Below, one piece after another: positions 47,069-58,620 of a DNA stretch of 64,000 nucleotides. The stretch is from assembly GCF_003255815.1 (NCBI RefSeq), contig NC_037671.1, positions 152,574,645 to 152,638,644 of the forward strand, given 5' to 3'. The notes under the pieces were generated by a model. The model saw only the letters and a list, made by a program, of their open reading frames with translations. It searched no databases and had not been told where the DNA came from. Position 1 is the first letter of the stretch. Each line of letters begins with the position of its first letter. The position numbers were made by a program, and so were the translations under genes. The stretch is from Theropithecus gelada. Its lineage: Eukaryota; Chordata; Mammalia; Primates; Cercopithecidae.

Positions 47069-47600
47069 TATATCAGTTAGGATCCTTTGGTTGCAAGCAA
47101 CATAAACCAACAATAATTAAAGAAATATGGGAAATTTATTGGAAGAATAAGATATACAGAATTGATAGGATGCTGAAAACAGGACAGGAACCAGGGCAGT
47201 AGAATCTGGAATGTGTGAGTACTGAACCTAGTCTTCCACATTAACCCCAAAATCAGCAGTGAGAAGTGCTTCCCTGTGTCAAAGTTCCTCTTTATGACCT
47301 TTGTTTTAGGTACTTTTAATCTATCTGCCCAGCTCCTAGTCTATGAGAATTCTCCTTCTCTTGGAGTAATCAGCAGGGATGTCCCTTTCAGCCACATTTA
47401 TATCATCTGATCACTTTCAAGACCATGGTTAGTTGAATAGAGACCAACACCTGAAACAAGCTGGGCCAATCACATTCTCTTTCCCAGGAATTTAGAATTT
47501 GAACTAAAAGATATACTGGAAATCATCAATTGTGTCATTAAAGATAAAACTAGCCACAAATTCCTGCTTCTGAGGAAGCTGCTACTTTCCCTGACTTCCT
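47069..47600 (-). repeat. Possible MLT1-like LTR, minus strand
   Basis: 'cagttaggatcctttggttg' and 'caagcaacataaaccaacaa' are the reverse of the same terminal block seen at 46180-46222, followed by 'gaaatttattggaagaataa'. It could be another old LTR family. Confidence 0.4.
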
Positions 47601-48500
47601 CATTCTAAGAGTCTAGTGGTTCAGCATTTCCTTGGATTCCATAAGGTATTATAATAGGTTTCTAATACATTTCTCCTTTCTACTACTTACATTTGCATGT
47701 GTCAGCTTATTTCACTCTTACTTGAGAGACCCCTAATCAATACACTAGTGAAAGTCCTCATTGCAAGGATAAGTATTGATTTTTGAGAATCATGTACAAT
47801 TAAAGTAAATTTGGAAGCCATTTTTCTTTAGGTATATTCTTGGATAGGTCCTAATCCCAGCATAGAGAGTGGCCCGTTAATAACTAAACACTGAAGGCTC
47901 CAAGGCACAGACTTGCAACATTAAAAATAAACAAACCCAGGTATAACGCATGCCTGCAATTAGCATTCTAATCCTAAAGAAAGATAATTTAAGGATTATC
48001 AACTTGACCCTGCCGGTAACTAATATTTTTCAGAGAAATTTTCTTCTAGACTAGGTCTTTATAACTGACCATTTAAAGCAAGAAAACCCTGAGAGTATAT
48101 ACATAATTAGTGATAACCGTGGCCCATAAAATCTTATGCAAGAGGTATTATCCCACAAAGAGCTGTACCTTTGATCAGAGAGGCTGAAGTTAATGATCAT
48201 TATCTGCGTAAGAGCATTGGAGCATCCCAGGTGTTTTCCTCCTCTCCTGTAGAAAATAAGGAATCCAGGAAGAGCCTCTCACCCCCACCCACCAGCCAAA
48301 GAGACTGATGTAAATATAAGTCTCGTAAATGTAAGTATAAACCTTGAGTCTGCAGAACACTTTATTTGTGAACCTGTTGTGTCTACAAAGTGGGTGGAGC
48401 TTCTAAATTTTGATGTGGTTAAACCCATATTGTACCAGATTCAGTATTTCCTGCTGTGCTAGCTGGAAATAACAGCAACCAATTCCAGTTAGATTAACCT
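47601..48500. other. No assigned feature
   Basis: Unique sequence. Confidence 0.45.
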
Positions 48501-48508
48501 AAAGATTA

Positions 48509-49533
48509 AAATTATTACAAAGAGCTTCTGCACAGCAAAAGAAACTATCATCAGAGTGAACAGGCAACCTACAGAATGGGAGAAAATTTTGGCAATCTAC
48601 TCATCAGACAAAGGGCTAATGTCCAGAACCTACAAAGAACTCAAACAAATTTACAAGAAAAAAACAAACAACCCCATCAAAAAGTGAGCAAAGGATATGA
48701 ACAGACATTTCTCAAAAGAAGACATTCATACAGCCAACAGACACATGAAAAAATGCTCATCATCACTGGCCATCAGAGAAATGCAAATCAAAACCACAAT
48801 GAGATACCATCTCACACCAGTTAGAATGGCAATCATTAAAAAGTCAGGAAACAACAGGTGCTGGAGAGGATGTGGAGAAATAGGAACACTTTTACACTGT
48901 TGGTGGGATTGTAAACTAGTTCAACCATTATGGAAAACAGTATGGCGATTCCTCAAGGATCTAGAACTGGAAGTACCATATGACCCAGTCATCCCATTAC
49001 TGGGTATATACCCAAAGGATTATAAATCATGCTGCTATAAAGACACATGCACACGTATGTTTATTGCGGCACTATTCACAATAGCAAAGACTTGGAATCA
49101 ACCCAAATGTCCATCAGGGACAGACTGGATTAAGAAAATGTGGCACATATGCACCATGGAACACTATGCAGCCATAAAAAAGGATGAGTTTGTGTCCTTT
49201 GTAGGGACATGGATGCAGCTGGAAACCATCATTCTTAGCAAACTGTCGCAAGAACAGAAAACCAAACACCGCATGTTCTCACTCATAGGTGGGAACTGAA
49301 CAATGAGATCACTTGGATTCGGGAAGGGGAACATCACACACCGGGGCCTATCACGGGGAGGGGGGAGTGGGGAGGGATTGCATTAGGAGTTATACCTGAT
49401 GTAAATGACGAGTTGATGGGTGCTGACGAGTTGATGAGTGCAGCACACCAACATGGCACAAGTATACATATGTAACAAACCTGCATATTATGCATATGTA
49501 CCCTAGAACTTAAAGTATAATAATAATTTAAAA
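48509..49533 (+). mobile_element. Young L1 (L1PA-type) 3' end
   Basis: 5'-truncated copy with the end of ORF2 and full 3' UTR, ending 'aaagtataataataattta'. Candidate duplication aaagatta at 48501-48508 and 49534-49541. The 3' UTR contains a one-mismatch 18-base tandem duplication, tgacgagttgatgggtgc (49406-49441), that I associate with Old World monkey L1s. It lacks the 5' UTR, ORF1 and the ORF2 endonuclease and RT, so it is immobile. Confidence 0.93.
48697..49299 (+). pseudogene. L1 ORF2p C-terminal fragment, 200 codons
   Basis: Open frame from an internal Met to the natural ORF2 stop. Residues 58-63 (CWRGCG) and the WWDCKLVQPLWKTVWRFLK segment near 70-88 belong to the region just before and within the Cys-rich C-terminal domain. 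CCYKDTCTRMFIAALFTIAK near 112-131 and the MWHICTMEHYAAIKKDEFV segment near 150-168 follow. The full protein is about 1,275 residues, so about 84% is missing, including both catalytic domains. The start Met is only where the frame opens and there is no promoter. The upstream frame (48576-48824) is shifted by one base relative to this one, indicating a frameshift near 48700. Confidence 0.9.
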
Positions 49534-49544
49534 AAAGATTATCA

Positions 49545-49690
49545 GACAATTAAAAAAAGAGAGAGCGTTCAGAATAGGTTAAAGGCAAGTATGCTGTTGT
49601 GGATCAGGTAAAAACTGGAACCACAAATTGAAAGCCTTCTGGAACTTGAAGTATGCTGTCTCCATCTTTCTTCTTTGTTTTCTCTGTGTG
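49545..49690. other. No assigned feature
   Basis: Short unique stretch between the L1 and a MIR remnant. Confidence 0.4.
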
Positions 49691-49694
49691 TCAT

Positions 49695-49790
49695 GAAAGA
49701 GCCTAAGTAGCTCACCCACGTTCACTTAACTAGCTTGTAATAGAGCTGAAACTGAAATCCAAACCTTTGGACTTTAGTGTTGAGCAATTT
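49695..49790 (-). repeat. MIR remnant, minus strand
   Basis: 'taagtagctcacccacgttc', 'agcttgtaatagagctgaaa' and 'aatccaaacctttggacttt' are the reverse of the MIR 5' half. Confidence 0.5.
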
Positions 49791-49984
49791 CTACTTTCCT
49801 TTACTCTCCACCTTGGGGGGCAACTATATAAAATCAGCTATGCAAATCTAACTCCTTCCATGTTTTACTAAATGGTAAATTGCTCCAAATAAATAGGTAC
49901 TAAATAAGGTTGATGAGTAGCTGCACGAAAGCTCACCAATTCCATTATCCCTCCTGTCTGCTTGTTTTACAACATGATATGTTG

Positions 49985-50077
49985 TAGTAGGTAGAGTCCT
50001 AGACGATGAAGCCATATAGTCCCAGCTCTGCACCTCACTAGGCAGAGCTTCAGCAAGTCATTTAAAATCTCCAAGTC
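49985..50077 (+). repeat. MIR, part 1 (split by L1)
   Basis: 'tatagtcccagctctgcacc' and 'agcaagtcatttaaaatctc' correspond to the MIR 5' half and core. Ends in the duplication tctccaagtc. Confidence 0.7.
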
Positions 50078-50579
50078 AGAATATTGTGCTAAGATAAATA
50101 AAGCAGGCACAGAAAAACAAATACTGCATGATCTCATTCATATGTGGAATCTAGAAAAGTTGCTTTCAGAATTAGAGGGTAGAAGATGCTTCCCAGAGTT
50201 ATGGGTGGCTAAAAGGCAGCAGGGATGGGGTTGGTCAAAAGATATATAATTACAGTTAAGTAGGAGGAATATTTTAAAATGTGTCCAGAATAGGCAAATT
50301 TATAGAGGTAAGAAGTAGATAAGTGATTGCCTGGGGTGAGTGTGTAGGATGGGGTAGGGAGAAGAGGATAGATGGGGAGGGAGGGATCACTACTAATGGT
50401 TATGGTGTTTCTTTTTCCTGTGATGAAAATGTTCTCAAATTGATCATGGTGATGCTTGCACAGCTCTGCGAACATAAGAAGAATCATTGATTATACACTT
50501 TAGATGGATGAATTGTGTGATACATGAATTATGTCTCAATAAAGCTGTTTTTCAAAAGAATAAAACAATACTAATAAAT
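50078..50579 (+). mobile_element. L1M 3' end inserted in MIR
   Basis: 'gcaggcacagaaaaacaaat', 'ctcattcatatgtggaatct', 'aatgttctcaaattgatcat' and 'tatgtctcaataaagctgtt' in 3' UTR order. The flanking duplication tctccaagtc (50068-50077 and 50580-50589) proves that one insertion broke a pre-existing MIR. Confidence 0.88.
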
Positions 50580-50790
50580 TCTCCAAGTCTTGGCTTTCTC
50601 ATCTTTAAAAAAAAAAGATAGTAATTGTTTGTCCCCCAGGGGAGATACAATTTACGAATGAAAATTTACAAATGCTTGTGAATGCTATGAGAGTTAAATG
50701 AGATAGCATACATCCAAAGTGCACCAGTCCATGGTAAACCTTTGCAGGGTAGTAGCTATCAGTATCACTATTCTCATGTCAGTCCTCTAA
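50580..50790 (+). repeat. MIR, part 2
   Basis: Restarts with tctccaagtcttggctttct, then 'gagagttaaatgagatagca' and 'gggtagtagctatcagtatc', completing the MIR begun at 49985. Confidence 0.7.
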
Positions 50791-52239
50791 ACAACTCTGC
50801 CATCCCATCTCCAGTTCAAAACACATACACTACAGCTTTGAGGATTCTCAAAGCAGGGATCTTTATATTGATAAAAACAATCTTTTAGTGTTTTTGTGGA
50901 GGACGAGGTGAGGTAAACAGACAAATTGACATTCATTTTGCCTTAATCCAAGTGTCAAAGTCTGGCTTCCCAAAGAGAACGGCCAGTATTCTGGGGGCAG
51001 CTGTCAAATCTTCCCAATTTACACAGATGCAACAGCACCTGCTGAATTAACCTATGGCATTTACCAAAGCCAACCCCTGCCAAAAACAAATCTCTCTCCT
51101 CCTGGTATACTGAATAAGAGACAGGGATGCATTAAACATTTACGAAGACACTTCAAGAGAGTCTCAGGTAACAAGAAGTGTTCTGAGATTGATTTGCCAC
51201 GCTTTGAGTGCACAGAAGACAGAGGGAGACACACAGGGAATGTTCCCGAGACTTTTTCTTTTCAATCATCCTTCTCTGTGACTTCTACCCTATAATTTAT
51301 TTTTAAAGAGGCATCATAGTTTTCTGGGTGCCATAACAAAATCTAAAATAAATGTTTTCTCCGAGATAAGCACTATTAAAAGGAAAGGATACTGAATTCA
51401 TTTGAATACATTTGCGGAAGATTGATTTTCCCAAGGGAATGTACCTATCCTATTTCTTTAATTATTCTTGAAGTTTTGCCTATCAACTGACAATTTCTTA
51501 CAGAAAGGAAGCAAAACAGCCTGGCTTTCCTGACAGCAAAGAATTATAATAATACTAGAATAAAAACGGGTTTGTCACTTTCCTTATCTCTTCTAATGTC
51601 TGAGTTACTGGGAGTCAGAAATGTAATAACCCCATCCCAGTAACACAGTTATTCAGAATATGTTAAATTGAAAGGTAAATTCAAAGTCAAATTTCTCTAG
51701 TTTTTGAAGATCAGTATACTCATTCCTAACTACAAGCACCCAGTATGATTAGTTATACAACATTAGAGAAAATGTGGTCATATTCACTTTATTTTTTCAA
51801 CTGATCATCACTTGATTAGAGAGAAGCCTGTTTTGTTTCATATGACTTAGTCTCAGCAACAAAACTGTTTACTTAAGCATAGGAAGGCCAACCTTTGTAC
51901 TCAAAGAGAACTGAGAAGTTTAAACAGCCCATGATCTTCATTGTTTTGGCTTCTGCTGTAAAGCATCACTGTGAAAAATTGGTCCTGATCCCAGCAATCG
52001 ATGCTTTCCCACTGCATAGGGATGGCCTGGCGTTATCGTGCCATTGTGGCTGCTAAGGGCAGGGTTCCTTATCAATGCATAATGGCCAGAACAAGCCCTC
52101 CCCAACCCTGCACTAAGGGCAGGCCCCCAGTCCCAAATCGTTTCCCCATCTTATTCCAGTTCCTCTATGGGAGCTGTGGTTTCTTTCTGTGGTTGAATAT
52201 GGTTCAGCTCTTCCTGAACCTGGTCCTCCCCCAAAATAA
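50791..52239. other. Unique sequence, no assigned feature
   Basis: Moderate GC near 51985-52210 with an 80-codon ORF (52001-52243) that shows no recognisable domain. No splice or promoter evidence. Site of the 14-mer gcataggaaggcca (51878-51891) that recurs in the nearby Alu. Confidence 0.4.
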
Positions 52240-52315
52240 TTAACTGTTGGAGAGTGGTGGTCGTTGGACAACATTGTGAATATAAAATACCACTGAATTG
52301 TACATTTAAATGGGA
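52240..52315 (+). repeat. Old L1 3' terminus
   Basis: 'aacattgtgaatataaaata' and 'ccactgaattgtacatttaa' are the ending block of several old L1 3' UTRs. Confidence 0.5.
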
Positions 52316-52460
52316 AATGTTATGCTATCTATATTTTACTACAGAAATTATCTCTAATATGTATTCCCAGGTAGCAGAGGGGTTGTCTTCTCAGAGGACC
52401 CTGAGCTGCCCTTTTCAGCAGCTCCACTACCTCTGTATCTTTGCATGCTAACAAAGACTT

Positions 52461-52777
52461 TTTTTTTTTTTGAGACGGAGTCTTGCTCTGTCGCCCAGGC
52501 TGAAGTGCAGTGGCGCGATCTTGGCTCACTGCATAGGAAGGCCATAGGAAGCATAGGAACCTCCACCTCCCAGGTTCAGGCAACTCTCCAGCCCAGCCTC
52601 CCAAGTAGCTGAGATTATAGGTATGCGTCAACACGCCCAGCTAAGTTTTGTATTTTTAGTAGGGACAGGGTTTTGACATGTTGGCCAGGCTTGTCTTGAA
52701 GTCCTGACCTTAGGTGATCCGCCCGCCTCAGCCTCCCAAAGTGCCAGGATTACAGGCACGAGCCACCATGCCTGGCC
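52461..52777 (-). mobile_element. AluS element, minus strand, with 25-bp insertion
   Basis: Full-length Alu with perfect duplication aacaaagactt at 52450-52460 and 52778-52788. At 52532-52558 the normal ctgcaacctcc is broken by about 25 extra bases made of three cataggaa units. The rest is ordinary AluS. Confidence 0.96.
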
Positions 52778-52790
52778 AACAAAGACTTCT

Positions 52791-53314
52791 TGTGCTAATC
52801 ACAGATGTACCAAATGCAATTGTCCCTTTATGCCCTTTCCCTTCTCCGTCAAGGGATGAAATATAATTTTCCTCTCCTTGAATCTATGTAGACTTATGAC
52901 ACAATTGACATCAATCAAATGTAGCAGATATGATGCTAGACAACTTCTGAGGCTCAATGATTACAAGCAATTAATTCATCTTCTTTCTCACTTGCTTGAA
53001 CTCCCACATTGGATCTCTGAACTGCAATTGCAGCAGTTCAACTGCCCTGCAGTCACCACGCTGCAAGAAAGCCCAGACTAAAGCACACAAGGAGACCAAT
53101 AGAGAAACACTAAGACTGCATGAAGAGCCAGAGAGAGGTGCAGCCCTCTGTTCCACCTTCTGTCGCCGTCTGACTGCAACTTATGAAACCCACAGCTAGA
53201 ACTACATAGTCAAATTCTTCCCCAGTTCCAGAGTGGCTGAAACCACGAGGTAATAAAATAATTATTATCGTTTTTGATGCATAAATTGTTATGTAGATAT
53301 AGATAACTGGAACT
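52791..53314 (+). mobile_element. MLT1 5' LTR
   Basis: 'ccctttcccttctccgtcaa', 'tttcctctccttgaatctat', 'gacaacttctgaggctcaat', 'taataaaataattattatcg' and the terminal 'tagatataactgg'-like block (agatataactggaact region near 53300) follow MLT1 LTR order. It pairs with the LTR at 54692. Confidence 0.75.
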
Positions 53315-54691
53315 GAAAGTGGAGTGCCATAATATATATCAGAAATATGTGACTTTGGGTTTGGGATCAGACAAAAGCTGGAAGAACCCTGTGAACTATT
53401 AACAAAAGCCTAAAGGGCCTGGAGAAAAACTTAACGGAATTTTAAAAGGTCTCAAGGAGGCTGTCAATCAAAACCCAGAGGAAAGTGAGAACATTATCAG
53501 AAGGTTAAGGAAAAGATATCCTTTCATGCAGTGACCGAAACCAAAGCACAACTGTCATCTGAGGTAACATGGAAAATAAAAAATGTATGTAATGAACTGA
53601 GTGATCTATCTAAGGAGATTTCCAGGCAATGTTGAGATGGCTGCCTAGTTTCTTCCAGCCACTTATAATAAAATGAAGAGAAAGACATGAACTAAAAAAC
53701 AAATTATTCAGAGTTTGAATTGAAATTTGAGTAATTTGCAAAGATCCCAAAAGTAGTCTCTTCAGCTCACAAAAGTTTCCAAAATAAGAATGTCTCAGGC
53801 CAAAGATCAAATCCAAAATGTGACTATGAGATTATCAGAAAGAGTTAAGGCGTACCCTCAAGACACTTTTCAGACAGACAAAAAGGATCTAAAGGGCCTT
53901 AAGGGTATGCCTCATGGATCTTTTCAATTAAACAAAAGAGTTTCTAAGAATCATAAAAGCATTGCCCCTCAGCAGCCTCACAGGTAAACCCAAAACAGAA
54001 AAGGGTGTATCTGAAAGAAATATGTGGGTATGGCTTTTGTCAAATGAGGTAAATCATAAATTAATGCACAAAAAACCTACACAATTTTAAGAATTGTATT
54101 AGAGAAAATTCAAAATTAAAAGAGGTCATTGGACTCTGAAACTTCTAAAGGCAGAAAGCAGGAAGAGAAAACTAATCAACAGCAAACACAAGAGACTTTA
54201 ATTAGAAGAGGAAAGATGACTCCAAAGATAGAAAACAGGAGCCTAGGGAGAGGACCAAGCCACATAGAGAACAACTCACAGGAGGTAGAAATAAAATCTA
54301 GTCAAAGAGCTGTAATTGTGTGTCTGGCTAGATTCCAGAATTGCCACAGATCTGTGACAGTTGTGTGCCTCCCTTTTGCCCCCTTTTTGAGTGGGAGTGT
54401 CCATTGCAGCTCTTGTACACCTGTTCCACCACTGTACATTGGGTCTACGTGGGGAAGAGAAGACCTCTCTTTGGCTCATTTGTTTTCAGGCGGAGAGCAG
54501 TATTTAAGGGACCAAATCCAAACACCTGACAACCTTTAATTGCCAGTGGACCTGATTTAAATGAAGAGATCCTGACCTTTGAACTGAAGCCTGATGCTGT
54601 AATGGGATGAGAATTTTGGCAGGTCGTGGGAGGGAGGATGAGTGTATTTTGCATGTAGGAGAGATGTAAATAGAGGTCAGAGGTCACTCTG
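53315..54691 (+). mobile_element. MLT1 internal region
   Basis: 'gaattttaaaaggtctcaag', 'gatttccaggcaatgttgag', 'ttttgccccctttttgagtg', 'ccattgcagctcttgtacac', 'tggacctgatttaaatgaag' and 'gagtgtattttgcatgtagg' match the noncoding MLT1 internal sequence in order. MaLR internal regions carry no known functional gene. The 136-codon frame at 54129-54539 looks fortuitous. Confidence 0.75.
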
Positions 54692-55268
54692 TGGCAGACT
54701 ATATTTCCAAAGATGACTGCAAGGATATATTTCATTCTATTTGCTCTTATACAATCCTACCACTCTTCCATCAAGAGGGGAGGTCTGATGTCTCTTCTTG
54801 TGAATCTAAGTGGGCTTGTGACTCACAAACTCACTTAAAATCAATAGAATGATGTAGAAATGACATTGAGTGACTTCTGACACTACACTCAGTGTATTAC
54901 TACACTCAGAACCTTGTAGTAATACAACGTTTTTAGCTTCAATCCTGTTCATTGAAGCCATAAACTCTTCTATGAAGCAGGTTGACTATACTTGGGTTGC
55001 CATACGGGGAGGAAGTCCAAACTAGCCCACACAGAGAGATCACATGGAGAATTCCTAAGGCCTTATGGAAAGAGAGAGAGAGAGAGAGCTAGTTGGTCTC
55101 AACTGCTTTAGCTCCAGCCACCATTTGACCGCATACAACTACATGAAAGACCCTGAGCCAGGACATACCCTTCAAGGCCTTCATGAATTTCTGTCCCACA
55201 GAAACAATGTGAGATAATAAAGTAGTAGTTGAAAGACACACTTTTTGGTAGCAACAGATACCCGACTA
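54692..55268 (+). mobile_element. MLT1 3' LTR
   Basis: Starts tggcagactatatttccaaa, with 'actcttccatcaagagggga', 'ggcttgtgactcacaaactc', 'gaaagaccctgagccaggac', 'tgtgagataataaagtagta' and the end 'ggtagcaacagatacc'. An embedded GA run lies at 55072-55089. cttct occurs just outside both LTRs (52786-52790 and near 55275), a possible but unproven 5-bp duplication. Confidence 0.8.
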
Positions 55269-55329
55269 CCTAGCCTTCTTTATCTCAATAACATTACCCA
55301 CCAAGTTTTTTTCTTACTCCACATGCAAA

Positions 55330-56105
55330 GCATTAGAAAATACAGCCCATTCAACTTCTAAAACATAAACTGAAGCCCAATAGTTCTCATTTTCTTTCCT
55401 ACTTCCTTAGTCCACATCACTATGATCTTTTCTCTGGCAAACTCCTATCTATTCCCCCAGCTTCCATGCTTGCCTCCATAAAATCTATTCTTCATACAGT
55501 CCACAGAGTAATCATTTAGAATGTAAATTATGTCACTTATCTTGCTGCCTAAAACTTTCTAATTTTTTGCCTTGCAGTTGAAATAAAATCTTAATTCTTT
55601 TTCATGGTCTAAAGTTGTTACATGATCTGGCTCTGAGTCACACTGTAACCCCAACTCATCTGGTTCTCTTCCTTGTTCACGCTTATCTAGCTTTATTCAA
55701 CTAGTTTCTGTTTTTTGAATCAGCCAAATGCTTCCCTAGCTTGGGGGTTTTCATTAATTTTCCCTTTGGAATGGAAATGTCTTCATGTAGATTCTCCTGT
55801 TGTTGACTTCTCCTTATCATTCAGTGCTAAATTCAAAGGGTATCTTCTTAAAAAGACCTTCTCTGACCACTCTTTAACGCCATCTGCTCATATCTCACAT
55901 CCACCTCAGTCACTGTTTCATTACTGCATTTTGTTTTCTTCATAGTATGCATGACAATTTGAAATTATTAATTTGTTCACTTCATTTTTGGTCTCCTCCT
56001 AAATTGGATTATATGTGTCATGAAAGAATATTTTCTCTTCTACATGCCACTTAGAATATTGCCTAACATATAGTTGAGACACATTATTTGTTAAGTGAAG
56101 GAAGG
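55330..56105 (+). repeat. L2 3' region, long copy
   Basis: 'ttccttagtccacatcacta', 'cataaaatctattcttcata', 'gatctggctctgagtcacac', 'taaaaagaccttctctgacc', 'ttgcctaacatatagttgag' and terminal 'aaggagtgaatg' trace about 770 bp of L2 in order. Confidence 0.75.
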
Positions 56106-56159
56106 AGTGAATGTTATTCCCATGACCTCCATTCTTTTAGAGTAACTGTAGCAGACACT

Positions 56160-56650
56160 GCTAATTGGCTGACCCTAAACCAATTAAGAAAATCTTACTT
56201 CCTGCCTGTTTCTCAACGATTGCTCTGCAGGTAGCCACATGACCCAACTCTAGACAATGTGAGGTAAGTGGATAATATCACATGCAATTCTTAGAAAACT
56301 TTTTTAAAGATAAAATTTCTGTGACAAAAACTTTCTAGTTTTTCACTCCTTGTTCTTGACAAGAATAAGTAACGTAAGACCAGGAAATGGAACAACCATC
56401 CTGCAGCCATAAATACACACTCACAGGCTAAGGATGGCAAAAAGGAATAATGATACAAAACAACCCTCACTGAAGGCAGCAAATGTGTTGACTTAAATAA
56501 CTTTGGAAATTAGTGGATTCTGTAAGACTAAAAGCAAAAGGAACTGCATATAAGCACTGTACTCTTGAAGGTCAAGTTGTTTCTCATAGAGGTATTGCTT
56601 AACAAATCTGTTATTGTTACACATGTATACTGGTATTGAACAATTAAGTA
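56160..56650 (+). repeat. Possible old LTR (MLT1-like) remnant
   Basis: 'gtagccacatgacccaactc', 'caatgtgaggtaagtggata' and 'aggctaaggatggcaaaaag' resemble an old MaLR-type LTR block. Uncertain. Confidence 0.3.
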
Positions 56651-56659
56651 AATAGATGG

Positions 56660-57500
56660 CAGATGGTAGGAACCTGGTTTCTCAATGTTAGAGTAGGAAG
56701 CTAGAGATAAGCAAGGGGAGAAAACTATAATGCTTCATGTGGTAATATCCTTATGGACTCATGTTTAGCTTAATATATGCAGATATACATAAAAATATTT
56801 ATAAATGTGTTTGGGCATATGGGATGCTATATATGCATATATATTTTTTTGCCCTGACATCTGAAAAGGCCTACAAGCAAGAACACCCCAATAACAATGA
56901 GCACATATAGGACTCAGATCTTGATTACACCATTCTCCAAAAGAACAAGGGTTCCTTGGAGAAATGGTTGTTTTTAGAACTAGGATAAAAAATGTACAAG
57001 AAACCTGGAGTATTCTGTAATGCCAGAAAGGAAATATTTGAAAAAACAAATAAAACAAAGCACACACAAACATTGATTGGGTATGTGAACAGGACATAGG
57101 ACCCAACTGAAAGAGTGTCAGTGGCCAAATCTGGAAAAATTTGGGCAAAAACTTAATAACGTAGTATTAGATTATAACCCTACATACAAAATATTCATGA
57201 GTCCATACTAATATAAAGAAATAACTGAATAAATAAATGAGGGAAAATAGACAAATATCCTAGGCAGGAGAATTTCAAATATTTTACATAGATATTGACT
57301 CCTTCAAGGAGATGGACCATAATTCCTCAGACTTTACATGTGACATGTGCATAATGACTTCCTTCCAAAGAGTACAGTATGGAAAGGTGGGAAAAGTTTA
57401 GCTTTCCAGTTGAGAAGCTTAGCAAACACTACCTTAATCAGGTAATCAAAGTCAACATCAAAAAGTGATAAGTCACGTGGATAGCATGTACCCTCAATAT
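56660..57500 (+). repeat. L1M 3' UTR region, part 1
   Basis: 'caggacataggacccaactg', 'gtggccaaatctggaaaaat', 'atgagtccatactaatataa', 'ttccaaagagtacagtatgg' and 'aaaagtgataagtcacgtgg' are in the order of a middle-aged L1 3' UTR. Stops at the LTR. Confidence 0.8.
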
Positions 57501-58192
57501 TGACACAGGATTTTTCTTGGCCACTTTCCCTTCTGCAGACCTCCAGCCAGCAACACCTCTGCCCAGGCCCTCCTCGGACCCAGTTTCATTGCTGGAGACG
57601 CCCGGTCTACTCAGGTCACTGGGCTGCACCTGGCTTGCACTCTAGTGCAAATCCCGTGGCCACTGTAACTGCACACTCATCCTCCTGCATTTGACTGGTC
57701 CCAAGTTCTTGTCCGGTGTCCAAGAAGAATAAGGTTACACTAACAATTAAAGGGTGAGGAAGATGGAGAATAGTTTTATTGAGGACCAAAATAGCTCTCA
57801 GTAGAGAGAGGACATGAGGGTGGCCCCAACCCAAAGTTGGGTGGTCTCACTCTCCTTGTGCCTGGGCCAGGGCTTTTGTGGGCTCAGATGGGAAGTGTAT
57901 GCTGATTGGTTTGTGAGTATGCAAAAAAGGCTAAAGCAAAGGTGTCATTCAAAAGTAGCCATGACAGTGTAAAAAACTAATTAGGGGAAAGTAGATACAT
58001 ATAAAATAAGTGAAGGGTGAAGATCAATCAGAGGAAAGCAAGCCGAATGGGAAGAGAGGCTCTCAATCTGGTCTGTGGATTTGACTCATGGCTTGACTTT
58101 CAGGCTTTAAACTGTCTTCAGCTTGAAGGTCAAGGTTCACTGGGGACCCACCCCTATCTGTCTACACATTTGTCTGCCTCCTGCCACTATCA
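57501..58192 (-). mobile_element. Solo LTR, ERV1 type, minus strand
   Basis: 692 bp. On the minus strand it starts TG (tgatagtggcaggaggcaga) and ends CA (gaaaaatcctgtgtca). A polyadenylation signal (aataaa, plus-strand tttatt near 57774) lies in the 3' half. The 4-bp duplication atat is at 57497-57500 and 58193-58196, as for gammaretrovirus-like ERV1. Family not named. No internal retroviral genes are present. Confidence 0.85.
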
Positions 58193-58620
58193 ATATGATA
58201 TGATGTGAATAGCACTTTACCTCTGTAGTCTTCCTCCCAAAATTCCATAACTCCAGTCTAATAACGAGAAGAACATCAGACAAATCACCTTTGTAGATTG
58301 AGGAACAATCTACAAAATTCCTGATCAGTGCTTCTCAAAACTTTCAAGATAATCAAAAATAAGGTAAATCTAAGAAAACATAACAAAGTAAGTAAAATGT
58401 GGTATCCTGGAACTCTAATAGGACATTAGGAAACAACTAAGATAATCTGAATAAAAAATAATAATGTATCAATATTTTTGTTAGTTGTGACAAATGTGCA
58501 CACTAACATAATACATTAACAACAGGAAGAATTGGATGTGAAGCATATGAGCATCCTCTGTACTATCTTTGCAATTTTTCTGCAAAACTAAAACTATTCT
58601 AAAATTAAAAATGTATTTAA
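58193..58620 (+). repeat. L1M 3' UTR region, part 2
   Basis: Continues at the exact interruption point: 'atatgatatgatgtgaatag', 'acctctgtagtcttcctccc', 'aacatcagacaaatcacctt', 'gtggtatcctggaactctaa' and 'ctatctttgcaatttttctg', ending in A-rich sequence. Confidence 0.85.

Noticed and set aside
54129..54539. 136-codon ORF inside the MLT1 element
   Set aside because: MaLR internal regions are not known to encode protein. No motif is visible and the start is not supported.
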